A stretch of DNA of 64,000 nucleotides from Rhizophlyctis rosea (lineage: Eukaryota > Chytridiomycota > Chytridiomycetes > Rhizophlyctidales > Rhizophlyctidaceae), in assembly GCA_027596075.1 (NCBI GenBank), contig JADGJC010000073.1, positions 67,159-131,158 on the forward strand. The letters are read 5' to 3'. Position 1 is the first letter of the stretch. Each line of letters opens with the position of its first letter. The notes below the pieces were generated by a model. The model was given only the letters and a program-made list of their open reading frames with translations, searched no databases and had not been told where the DNA came from. Positions 10,500-20,668 of the stretch are shown here, piece by piece. The translations under genes were made by a program, and so were the position numbers.

Positions 10500-11062
10500 T
10501 ATATGTGTAATGGGTGTCGAATGCAAAGCAGTTGTCTGGATTTCAGATTGAGTTTAAGCATACATTGCCGTGCATCATGATAGTGAGATGAATAAATGAG
10601 ACTCAGGGAGCTAGCAAGAAGGTCACAGAAAGAGCATCACATACTGATCAAATGAGGTGTATCCATTTCCAGCCACGATGAAGGCGATAGCGGATTGAGC
10701 AAAGGAGAGCGCACTGCTGCGCCAATAGTAATAGGCACTACTTCATCACGCGACACAATCATGTTGTTGCATGACGGGCAATGGCAACAAGAACTGTCGC
10801 ATGTTCAAGGAACACAAACCGTGAAACGGTTGCTGAAAACCTTTACCAAGATGTGAGCGACGTCATATTCCAAAAACAGCTGGAATGACAGGGGATCCTC
10901 ATATTACGTATAGACAAAAGGTCCACATCACCAAACTAAAGTACAAAGAAATCGTTCGCATAGAGGTCTGCTTAAAAAGCATACATTCCCGCTAGCGGGG
11001 CCTAACACCTATCACAACTATATACGCCATAGATTATAACCAACGCAAGTAGTGTTCAGTCT
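10500..11062. other. Intergenic, nothing recognised
   Basis: This is the 3' flank shared by the converging ORF at 10014-10499 and the four-TM gene at 11063-11621. No repeat, RNA or coding signal was seen. Confidence 0.5.
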
Positions 11063-11621
11063 TTAGATCCAGTCATTTGGTCCACCGGTACGGAAGGCAA
11101 GAGCAAAAATAGCGATGATAAAGGGGAAAGAGACGATACCGAGGCCGATGTGGGGTGCAAAGTGACGGGTGAAGAGGGAAAGGGCGATGCTGATGAGAGA
11201 GAGGACGAGGTATACCCATGCCAGGATGGAGGTTGCCTTAGTGGCTCCAAAGCCGAAGCAGGTGACAGTGGTTGCGGCGAGGAGCATGAGGAATACTATC
11301 GTTGCGGAAGCAAAAAAGAAGGAGTATGGGAAATCTTTATCAGTGAGTTTGACTCCGCACGGTGACTGATTCAAACTTACGTGTCTCAGCCTTTTTAGTA
11401 GCCTCATTCGCCCTCCAGTACGAGGGGTGCTCATCATCCGCCCTAGCTGCCGTACTTCTGTCAAAGACGCGGTGGTGCCCAGTGCCGTGAGCCGTGGTAG
11501 TCTTGTTGGTTGTGCGTCCACGGAAGAAGGCGGAAACGAGGAATGCAACGGCCCATCCGACGAGAAGGATGAACACGGCAATCCACATTTGTTTTACGTA
11601 GGTGGCGGATTCGAAGACCAT
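11063..11621 (-). CDS. Four-transmembrane-segment protein of unknown function
   Basis: Exon 1 is 11621-11381 and exon 2 is 11334-11063, with a 46-bp intron (GTAAGT donor, ATAAAG acceptor, phase 1). The product is 170 residues. Residues 12-34 form one membrane segment (MWIAVFILLVGWAVAFLVSA). A polar loop of about 45 residues rich in Thr, His and Arg follows, and the second exon encodes three more segments (SFFFASATIVFLMLLAATT, ILAWVYLVLSLISIALSLF and IGLGIVSFPFIIAIFALAF). The tail is short and polar (RTGGPNDWI). ATG 11621 was preferred over upstream in-frame alternatives because hydrophobic topology starts there. No family motif is recognised; small fungal membrane proteins of this topology are common. 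Confidence 0.75.
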
Positions 11622-14600
11622 CTTTGAAGTTTTGGGTATGAGTTTTTGGTATGAGGCTATGAAGATGTGAAGGATCAATGACTGGATGAAAGCAATTAAG
11701 AAGGTCTGAGTTGTGATTTTTGGTGGTCTAACTGGGTATTATAAACATTTTGTCAAGTCCGCAATGACTGGAGTGGTTTGGAATGACGCATGGTCCTCTG
11801 ACGCGAGTGGCCCCCAAAAGTTGAGAGCGCATGATTCATCCCATCCACTCCCCCTCATTGTCTTCGTTTGTGGGTCAGCACCGTCAGCATTGTTTACACA
11901 AGGAGCGGGAATCCGTCTCCGGCATCTCCGGTTCATTGCAGATCCCCCCATCGTTTCACCACCTCGCCTTGTCCACTTGTCCATGTTTCGACCTTCGCAT
12001 CTTTCATTCCCGAACTCCGTCTGACCAAGCTCCTGTTCTTCACTTCCGACGGCGACGGATTGGGCACCGTGATTCGTGAGCTACAGCCCAGTGCATGAAC
12101 AGATGAAAATCCCCGCATGACCACATGATGCCAGGCCAGGCGAATGCAGGTTGGAACTTGGAACATTTCCGCAGTAAGAGGGCTTTTCGCTTGGTGAGGA
12201 TATGTTGACGTATTTGGTGGTACAAATTCAAGACTTCACGTAATCCAACAGCCAAAATCACGTGCCGGGCCAAACAGGGAAAGCCACTTTCAACCTTGCC
12301 ACCACCTCCCAAATGAGAAACCTGATGTTGGAAATAACCGATATGTGAGAGAGTCTTCACGTTTTCGAGCTGCGGCTCCTATGGATGAACCTCCCCAAGT
12401 GCTACGCATTCACTATCGAACGAGTATATGCCACGAAAAAAAAAAGAAGTACTCACTGACAAATACTATGACTGAGGGGCATGGAACGCAACACTGAAAG
12501 CGTAACCATCGCTTGGGTTATATGGAAAGAGCTAATGAAGTACTTGCCAATTGCATGCACTCCGGACCGAGTCAACGTCACGATTTTGGACAGGTGACGG
12601 AGCATTTCTCCGTTCGATGCCCAATACACTATGCACCCTTATACAGGTTGGACCGCGTCATGCGGGTCTCAGTCCCCCATACTGCAGTTAATGAGCCATC
12701 GGGAAATGTCCCGTGTTCGTGCGTTTTAGCATGTTCGACATGTGTTCTGCTTCAAAATATTGGTGTTGTCAACAGCGTTCACGAAGCCCGGCCGACTATT
12801 GTCCCTGTGCTTTTGAATCTCAGAGCAAGAATTTGTCTGCAGTAGTTTCCTTTTCCCTTTCGCTTTTGTTTGTTGAATGAGGATGTGTATGATTTTAACA
12901 GCTGTCAATTCACGACGGTGGGAATGAAGTGCGGGCATTCAGGCTGAGCAGTGATGATCATTGCAAGAGGTGAAATTGCTGGTGCTGCTGTGATAAAGTA
13001 TTACTTCTGACTTTTTGCACTGCTATGCTCAGAACCCGTTTTGGGTGCCTCTCATGAAATCGAAAAAAAAAAAAAATCCGTCTCAGCTTTGACAGCCAGC
13101 TGCAGGGGTGCGCGCGGAAACGTTATCGCCGCTTGAGCGTAATCAGTGCATTTGATTGAAGCATCCCACGCCGCATTGATGCGAGCAATTTAATGTATGG
13201 CACTTGGAAAAGTCTCAAAATGCATAAAGGGCGGTGGCATTGTGCATGTCCATTGAACGAGGGGACCAACGGACCACTTTCATGGTGAGAACTCAATCTA
13301 TTGGCCTTTAGTTTTTCTCTCCTAGCACCTTGCAGTTTTTCCACGTGATTGGTTTGCACCTCAGAGCGGCATACAAGATGAAGCTTTGTCAATTCGGTTG
13401 ACAGGTGCCCCGGTGCATCATCAGCTCGCGTCGAGAAAGAGAACACAATGTCTATCGACACGCATAGCACGTAGCCTTTTAACTTGTCATCGTTGAGTGA
13501 TGCATCTTTGTTTGTTGTTTTCTTTCTGATACTACGCATGCGTTATAGCATGGATCGTATAGGTTTCGATTTCGACAACCGAGGTTAGCGATGATCAGAA
13601 CATAGTAGTACGGATTTTGAACTTGGTCGATTCAGACGAATGGGCGCGAAGGAACGGGCATTCTGTTTCGGACGTATTCCAATCCATACAGCTAGTGCTG
13701 AAAAAGCAAATTATGAACTTCCTTAACTGCCAGCTCAGTGGCAAACCTCTGTGCTGGCGCAACAATTCTTTTGTTTCAACTTGTGTGCTGTCACGTTCTT
13801 TTCAATTCATGATGGTCCAACTTGTTTGTATTTCCCGCCTTGATGTGCTGGCAGGTGAATCAGCGAAGACAACTTTGGCAAATGCAGATGCTACGAGTAA
13901 ACTGTTGTTGTTGCATTTTCTCTTTCGGAAGAGAGTTGGTTTGAGGTCCACGACTTTTGAGCATGACCAATGGATAGGTTGCCGGAGACAGAAAGTCAGG
14001 GCACACTTTTGACGACGGGAAAGCATTGGTGGCCGTGTTATTCGTGCATCCCAGGGTCCTATAAATGCGATGTCAGATTCGGACCGTTTCACAAACGCGT
14101 CTCCCCTATATTTGTGTGACCGTCGCTGCGCAGTTGGCCTCTGTGATTGAAAAGCAACGCGTCACTTCCTTCAGCTTCCTTCGCGCCCAACATCGCATGC
14201 AGAAGCAAGAAGCGAAAAACTGGCAACAAGCCTCAAATCGATGCTTGGACAAATCCGATCTCTTGCATAAAGCAAGCAATCCTCCCAGTCACTCATAACG
14301 GGGGTGACAGAGTTGACAGGGCGAAAGAGCGACATATAGGAATTCTCATCAGATGGACAGATGGATATCAACTGGAGAGCCTGCAGGGCTGCTGCAGGGT
14401 TGGAGGTATGAAAACAAACGCCGGTTGCATGACGTGTTGTGGGTCTGTAACATTTGGTCGAGTTGCCCAGAGTTCATATTGCTTCCGCAGATTTCCGAGC
14501 AAGCCCATTCCGAATCCCCATCGATCAACTTCTTCCTGACGGCGAAGCGCTTCTTCTTGTTCTCTTGAGGGAACTCAACAACATCTATCTATCGGTCCGC

Positions 14601-15005
14601 GCCGTATTCGTTTCATCGTCCAAAAGGTTGCTCTCTCCACGAACAACAGTTTCCGAAAGCTGCCATCTTCTTACTTACCAAAGTTGAATTCAACTCATTT
14701 GTGATATCCCCAAACACTTCATCCAATCGAGAAAAGCTGTCTGCTCTGCCTGGGCGGGGCGAATCGAGGAGCTTCGAAGCTGTTAGAGTTCTTTCACTGA
14801 GACCTTTGCTGCGGAAAGCGGTAACAAGGTTGGTTGCATGTCGGAGAAGACGTCAGGCTCCACACACTAGACTATTATTGTGACAAGTTTTAGTTATTGT
14901 CTATTTTTGCGCTTGACTACCCGCAGAATCAGACCTCGCTGTCCAGATACCCATCCTCAACATCACGCTCACGAACACTAGCCTATACCCCTTTTCCTTC
15001 ACGCC
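11622..15005. other. Gene-poor stretch of about 3.4 kb
   Basis: Several open frames of 70-140 codons occur (for example 12040-12360 minus, 13123-13539 minus, 13617-14012 plus and 14147-14539 plus). None shows a domain, a good initiation context or splice continuity, and they overlap on opposite strands. A-tracts occur at about 12436 and 13064. The last part is the promoter of the CBM48 gene. Confidence 0.5.
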
Positions 15006-16115
15006 ATGTCCCCTGTAACACTTCACTTCTCATGGCCCTATGAGGGCAGTCACGTCATCGCAACCGGTACATTCGACAATTGGTCGCAGTCCATTGCTCT
15101 ACAAAAGCCCTCGCCAGAAACGCCCTTTGAGGGCAGCACAAGCATTGAAGATAGCATAGAGGAGGTCCTATATAAGTTTGTCGTCGATGGAGTATGGATG
15201 TACGATATGGGGAAGGAGAATGTCAGTGATGGGATGGGTGGGTGGAACAACGTTGTCAGGGTGAAGGAGTTGGTGGAGGCACGTGACAGGGAAATGAGTA
15301 AACAGGCCGAAACGGAGAGTGCTACGGAGATGACGAGTGAGGATCTGGCGAATGAAGTGCGATTGGATGTAACGGAATCCCCGGTGGAGGAGGGAGCGGA
15401 AGAGAAGGCGGGGCAAAGGACAGAAGCGGGGGAGATTGCGCGGGACGATACCTCAAGCGGGGTTGAACCACCTTCCCCCACCGAACTATCGGAATCCATC
15501 CGCAAAGATACCAGATCAGATAGTGGTGTAGACATCCGCGGACGTCCGGGCGGATTGCACATGTCCCCATGCGACGATCATCAAACAGCAGCACCAGAAC
15601 CCTGTGTTGCTGATGAAGACAGTGGCATATTCGTTTCCGCTCAACCCATACTTCCCAAAGCCGAATACATCGCAGGCCACAACAACGCCAACGTAAACAA
15701 TTCCACAAGCGACGACACCCTCCCATCCTTCATTAACATCTCCGCACCCGCACCGTCCACACCAACCAACGAGAACACCGAACACGAATCCCCCAACCTC
15801 ACCCCACACATCCCCTCCGTCACATCCCGCTCCCTAAACCTCGCACCCCCCACCCCACCCCACACAAACATCGACTCCGACGCCTCCTCCGCGCTCTCCT
15901 CCATAACCTCCGACGCTGACGCATCCTCTGCGTTCGACGACTTGGACTCCCTTGTTGATTCGGAGAGCGAAGAGGAGGAGGAGGAAGTTCAGGAAGAAGA
16001 TGAACAGGTTCGGCCATTTCGTGAGCGGGGAGCTGGGTATGGGAGTTTTCCGAGGAGGAAGGAGGAAGTTGATACTAAGAGGAGTTGGTTGTGGTTTTTT
16101 TGTAGTATTTTGTAG
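15006..16115 (+). CDS. AMPK-type glycogen-binding (CBM48) protein with a C-terminal CaaX-like box
   Basis: A single exon of 369 codons. Residues 1-90 match the AMPK1_CBM/CBM48 fold: HFSWPYEGSHVIATGTFDNW, a YKFVVDGVW strand pair, and a W-N-N-V-V ending, as in AMPK beta subunits and the yeast Mdg1/Crp1 family. The rest (about 95-345) is acidic and Ser/Thr/Pro-rich, probably disordered, with an EEEEEVQEEDEQ run. The last residues after a basic stretch are WLWFFCSIL: Cys-Ser-Ile-Leu fits CaaX, and Leu at X favours geranylgeranylation (established rule). It would therefore be a membrane-tethered carbohydrate-binding adaptor (inference). There are no AMPK gamma- or alpha-binding C-terminal sequences, so it is not a regular AMPK beta subunit. 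Confidence 0.85.
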   Translation: MSPVTLHFSWPYEGSHVIATGTFDNWSQSIALQKPSPETPFEGSTSIEDSIEEVLYKFVVDGVWMYDMGKENVSDGMGGWNNVVRVKELVEARDREMSKQAETESATEMTSEDLANEVRLDVTESPVEEGAEEKAGQRTEAGEIARDDTSSGVEPPSPTELSESIRKDTRSDSGVDIRGRPGGLHMSPCDDHQTAAPEPCVADEDSGIFVSAQPILPKAEYIAGHNNANVNNSTSDDTLPSFINISAPAPSTPTNENTEHESPNLTPHIPSVTSRSLNLAPPTPPHTNIDSDASSALSSITSDADASSAFDDLDSLVDSESEEEEEEVQEEDEQVRPFRERGAGYGSFPRRKEEVDTKRSWLWFFCSIL

Positions 16116-16745
16116 GGGGGTGCGGGGTGGGGGTGGTGGGAGGGGGAGGGTGTTGGTGGGGACTGCGTGGGTTGAGAGGAAACTATTTGGGTATTAGGCG
16201 TTCGGGTAAGACTGTACGTACGTAGTATGGTAGAATGGGAAGTGGTGACGAGTATAATGCGTTAAATTAGCAGTATTAGGACGGTGTTGGCCGGAAAGTG
16301 CCCAAACATTCCTTGTGTCCTCAGTTTGCGGTAATTCTGTACAGTTCTTTCATACCTTTATATTTGAAGAGTGCAATCAGTTGTATTCCTTGGCTTTCAA
16401 TTTGTGAATTTGAGATGTTAATGGTTTACGAGTTTAGTTTACTCTTGTCACCAGATGTATTGTTGGGTTGATCCAAACGTGTTGGGGCAATCATTTGTCC
16501 ACAGAAACACCAAGCAATATGTGATGAAACTGCCTATCACTGTTTCTGATGGTGCGAGCTATGACCATCCTTCGCTGCAGCGTTGCAGCAGGAATTATTT
16601 GATCAGGGATGCGCATGACCAAGTCAACTCATTTTGGAATACACCAGTGATACTATCAGATGCTACAGGAATCTTTCATAGAATGAACCAAAATTATACA
16701 CGGGACCCGACATCCGCAGAGTATGTATGCTCTCCTCCAACTCCT
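16116..16745. other. Convergent 3' flanks of the CBM48 and HET genes
   Basis: There is no independent gene. A plus-strand frame at 16455-17009 runs into the antisense of the HET coding end and has no features of its own. Confidence 0.5.
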
Positions 16746-18344
16746 CTACTGCAACAGAACCTTCACAGGTTTTGCATCCCCGAAGTCATTCACATCCAGA
16801 ATGACTATCCTCCGAAACCTAAACCGCAGCACCGCAGTCCCATCCGTTTTACCTGCACCGTTCCTACCATTCCATCTCCCAGCTCCTTTACGCTGCCCAT
16901 CCACCCTGTCCGCCAATATCCCGACCAAGAAATCGCCTTTTACATCCCCGAGCAACAGATACTCGTTTGCCTTCTTCTCTCTATTATGAAGGAAATCGGA
17001 CGAGTATAGCTGCAATTCGCAAATACTGATGCCTTCGTCAGAGATATAGGTGTTTGGTCGAACATCAGCCTCCGATTCCTCATCGTCGTACGCTCTGTTT
17101 CGTTTTACAACTTGCATAAACTCGGAGAATTGCTTGTAGGAGAGCTCATCATGCTCCTCAAGCGCGCAAAGTCGACATGGTTGTTCCTCCTCACACATGA
17201 AACTGTAGTGTCCAGGGGTTTCCGTGGTCGGCCGTGACCCACTGCCCACCACACAATCCACAGCGTCCAAGTACGCCGCCTCCCCCATCCCAATTCCAAG
17301 CTTCTTATACCGATGTTGGCGGGACTTGCCGGGCCGGCGTTTTTGAGTTACTGTTCTAGTCATTTTGGACGTCGCCACCGGCACACGCTTCAATGCATCG
17401 AGTTGGAGAACGAACATTTTAGCGGCGAGACCGTGGGGCGTAACACGTATGGACGACCAAAACATGTAATCCGCATGATGATTGTCAATCTGAACGATCC
17501 CACCGTCCGTGATCCCAGAAAGCCAACCAAATGGCGCCGGAAATCGTTCCCTAGAGTTTGATAATAAGATAGATCTATCCCCATTCTCCATGCACTGCAC
17601 CGCAAACCGCTTGAATGCCTCCCGCACACCGAGACTGTAGTCCACTTTGATCTTTGATCCATATCGAAGGAGACCCAACCCCGCATAGAATGCATCATGA
17701 GGCACCGATCGTCCACGATCCCGTAGCTCCATCAGGATTGAGGCAGCGGGCATATGATACTCGTGTTCCTTTTCCTTCCATTGTCGAAATGGGTGCATGG
17801 CCGTTAAGTTCCCGTAGACCGCTTTCCGATATCCACCCGTATCGACCTCCCTCAGAGACCCGTTGACAAAAGCCCCGTCACCAAAACATTCAAGATTCGT
17901 CACTAACGTATCCGGGTGCATAAACACCTCAACGTCTCCGATCCATCCCTCCTGCCACGTCCATGTTCGCTTTGTCCACCGTTCCTCCTTATGTATGAAT
18001 TGGTGCCACAACATGGAACACGACGGCAGAAGGGGACAACCACAATTGACCCACATCGGTCCCGTCACATCCAGATCAAACATAAACTTCTGGTGCATCA
18101 ACACTTTGACCGCATCCCCACAAAACTCCCGACAACCGCATATCCAATGATGTGATTTCAACGGCAACTTCATCGTCATTCCATCGTTCGCTTCTAGAAA
18201 ATCGTGAAACGGTCTCAACCCAATCTCTTTCTCCATCATCACCAATGTGAACGCTGCACCACGATAATACATCCCCATCCTCGGCACCTCCCGCTCCTGG
18301 TCCGACCGATCGTCTTGATTTATACACAAAACGTCACACCACAT
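16746..18344 (-). CDS. HET-domain protein, N-terminally truncated
   Basis: A single exon of 532 codons. It opens with WCDVLCINQDD, which is the second conserved block of the HET (heterokaryon incompatibility) domain, PF06985, followed by MGMYYRGAAFTLVMM. The third block appears at about residue 126 as RTWTWQEGW. The first block (SH.WG, normally 40-60 residues upstream) is missing: the reading frame closes with TGA 18 nt before the ATG and no acceptor lies between. The C-terminal 350 residues have no known domain. HET proteins trigger cell death on non-self recognition in filamentous ascomycetes; their role in other fungi is unclear. The truncated domain suggests a decaying or repurposed copy. 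It is divergent to the ankyrin pseudogene starting at 18698. Confidence 0.75.
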   Translation of the reverse strand: MWCDVLCINQDDRSDQEREVPRMGMYYRGAAFTLVMMEKEIGLRPFHDFLEANDGMTMKLPLKSHHWICGCREFCGDAVKVLMHQKFMFDLDVTGPMWVNCGCPLLPSCSMLWHQFIHKEERWTKRTWTWQEGWIGDVEVFMHPDTLVTNLECFGDGAFVNGSLREVDTGGYRKAVYGNLTAMHPFRQWKEKEHEYHMPAASILMELRDRGRSVPHDAFYAGLGLLRYGSKIKVDYSLGVREAFKRFAVQCMENGDRSILLSNSRERFPAPFGWLSGITDGGIVQIDNHHADYMFWSSIRVTPHGLAAKMFVLQLDALKRVPVATSKMTRTVTQKRRPGKSRQHRYKKLGIGMGEAAYLDAVDCVVGSGSRPTTETPGHYSFMCEEEQPCRLCALEEHDELSYKQFSEFMQVVKRNRAYDDEESEADVRPNTYISDEGISICELQLYSSDFLHNREKKANEYLLLGDVKGDFLVGILADRVDGQRKGAGRWNGRNGAGKTDGTAVLRFRFRRIVILDVNDFGDAKPVKVLLQ

Positions 18345-18697
18345 GTACCGAATTTTTGGTCAGGTCAGCAATTCGAGCCAGCACAATGCAGCCGGAGATT
18401 TGCTAAAAATGACAAGTTGCGTGTTACACACCCACGTTCGACTCTCACGTTGGGGCTGAGGGCAATCAGCTGGATTCAGCAGAAAACCTTGGCAATCAAA
18501 TTCATTATTGGATAGGGTTCCAAACAGTGCCGTTTCCTCTTACACCAAATAGGCAACTTACTAGAAAAGTCAACTTGGGCCCCTTCATTGCGGAGTTTGA
18601 GGCAAAAGAGGATTCGCATATGTAGCGCAGCAGATCCAGATAGAAACATAAAGTTCCGCACAGTCAAGTGCCACGCACCATCCCTGATTCGGAAAAA

Positions 18698-20668
18698 ATG
18701 CAACCCCTGCCTCCCGAACTCTACAGCCCGATCGAAACATCATTCCCCATCGGCGTCATCCTCTCCGTCCTGTACGATTTCCACTCTCTCCGAGACTATA
18801 CCATTCCGCTCCTTCCCTTCGCTTCTCTCGACCATGCGTCCCGCAAAGGCCAGACGGAGCTCCTAGACTGGTGGGCAGCAAAGAGGGAAAAGGGCATCCT
18901 TGATCCCCATTGGTCGTGTGAAGCCCTCGACTTCGCCAGCAGAGAAGGTCATGTCGAAGTTTTGAAATGGTGGAAGAACAGCTTCCTGCGGCCGTTGGAA
19001 TACGAGCATCGAGCTTTCGTAATGGCGTTGGAGAATGGTCATATGCCCGTCCTTGAATGGAGGAAATTCAGCGGCTTGAAAATCTACGACAACATTGCTT
19101 TCACTGCTATGGATGCTGCCGGGGAGAATGGGCACATCGATGTCATGGAATGGGTGGATTGATCACAAGCGTCCCTGACAAGGGTGTGCCCTTGAATGGG
19201 TCGGCAGCTGGAGGACATATTGATGTCTTGGAGTGATGGGAGCACAAAAGCGGGTTGAAATGATTTTCTTTTGTTGGGATGGACCAAGCCAGTGCGAGCG
19301 GACATGTAGAAGTTCTGGAGTGGTTCAAACGTAATGGAAGGACCCAATCTCCCGGCGGTGGCTACTCCGACCGTGTCATGTCTGAGGCCTCACGAAACGG
19401 TCACATTAATGTATTGGAATGGTGGAAACGCAGTGGGTTGAAGCTACGCTTTGGGAAAACACCGATATATTATGCATGCTTGACGGCGCGCGTCGCGGTC
19501 CTGGAGTGGTGGCGAGACAGCGGCCTGGTGTCGTCGGAGCAGGGCAACAGGTTCCAAAACGCTATTGATAGGGGGAATGTCGCGGCGTTGGAGTGGTGGA
19601 AAGGGAATGGGTGGGATATGCCGGGATACAGGGACAAGGACAAGGTCAAAGGATATTCACTCGATACTGTTAGTTCCTACGGTCATCTTGATGCGATCGA
19701 ATGGTGTGAACGGAATGAGGTACCGATCAGAGTGTCGTCTAGAGCGATGGATATGGCGAGTGCTAACGAACATGTGAAGGTCCTTCAATGGTGGAGGGAC
19801 AGCGGTCTTTTGGATGAGAGTGGGACACCCACGGGGAAGGAAGGGTGTTATGAGGGTTGGACCACCAAAGCGATGGATGAGGCAAGCAAGGAAGGACATA
19901 TCAATGTGCTCCAGTGGTGGAAGGATAGTGGTCTGCCGCTTTTGTATTCGTCAAAAGCGATGATTTGCCGCCAGTAACAATGGGGATGTGGACGTTGTGG
20001 TGGCTTGATAACATGAACTTTGCAACAGGTTCTCACTGACTGGAATGGGCTACATCCATGTTTTGGAATGGTGGAAATGTAGCGGGCTGGACGGACGCTG
20101 TACAATGAGAGCACTGGACTCTGCAAAGGAATCTGGGCATTTGGAGGTCCTCAAATGGTGGGGCCGGAGCGGGTGGGAATTGAACTATACGGAGTGGGCT
20201 GTGGATGCCGCCAGTGTGTTCGGACAGGTTGAAGTTTCGGAGTGGTGGAAGCGTACTGGGGTGCAGTTGAAGTATACAACAAGGGCAATGGACGGACTCA
20301 AAACGGATGAGAGGGACATGTTTAGTAAGGAGAGTGGATTGAAACTCAAGTGGACCAAAGGAACGGTGACTACTATTATGGCTTGGAAGGGTTTAGATGA
20401 TATTAAAGCGTGGTGGGAAGCGAGTGGGCTGGACTGGAAGTCGGCGGATGATGGGACGGAAGTTGATAACCCAACTGGGGAAGAACTAGACGATTTGGAC
20501 GACGAGGAGGCTGAGAACGATGTGGACAGCGATGCTGCTGACCGGGTGAGATGCCTTGATTGCAAAACTGTGGGTTGCATTCCTTCACCAACCGTTTCAA
20601 ATTTTAATTGCATTAACAGGAATGATGAGGCTTGTTTCTCAGATGTAATCTGTAGATTAAGTGATTGA
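18698..20668 (+). pseudogene. Ankyrin-repeat protein (WW-type repeats), broken
   Basis: The array has repeated units of the form GHxxVLEWWKxSGLxL...AxDxAS, a style of ankyrin repeat expanded in some fungi. The N-terminus (from ATG 18698, LPPELYSPIE) is intact through about four repeats to a stop at 19162. Then follow a frameshift (19150-19200), TGA at 19234-19236 in place of the expected Trp, TGA at 19261-19263, an open stretch 19279-19977 with about seven repeats, and another frameshift near 19960 whose alternative frame continues as AASNNGDVDVV. A last open part, 20045-20668, ends in an acidic tail. No introns explain these breaks. It once encoded about 600 residues with a protein-interaction role, partner unknown. 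Confidence 0.8.

Noticed and set aside
13123..13539. 138-codon minus-strand frame
   Set aside because: Composition looks random, no motif, isolated in a gene-poor stretch.
16455..17009. 184-codon plus-strand frame
   Set aside because: Overlaps the antisense of the HET gene 3' end and has no domain.
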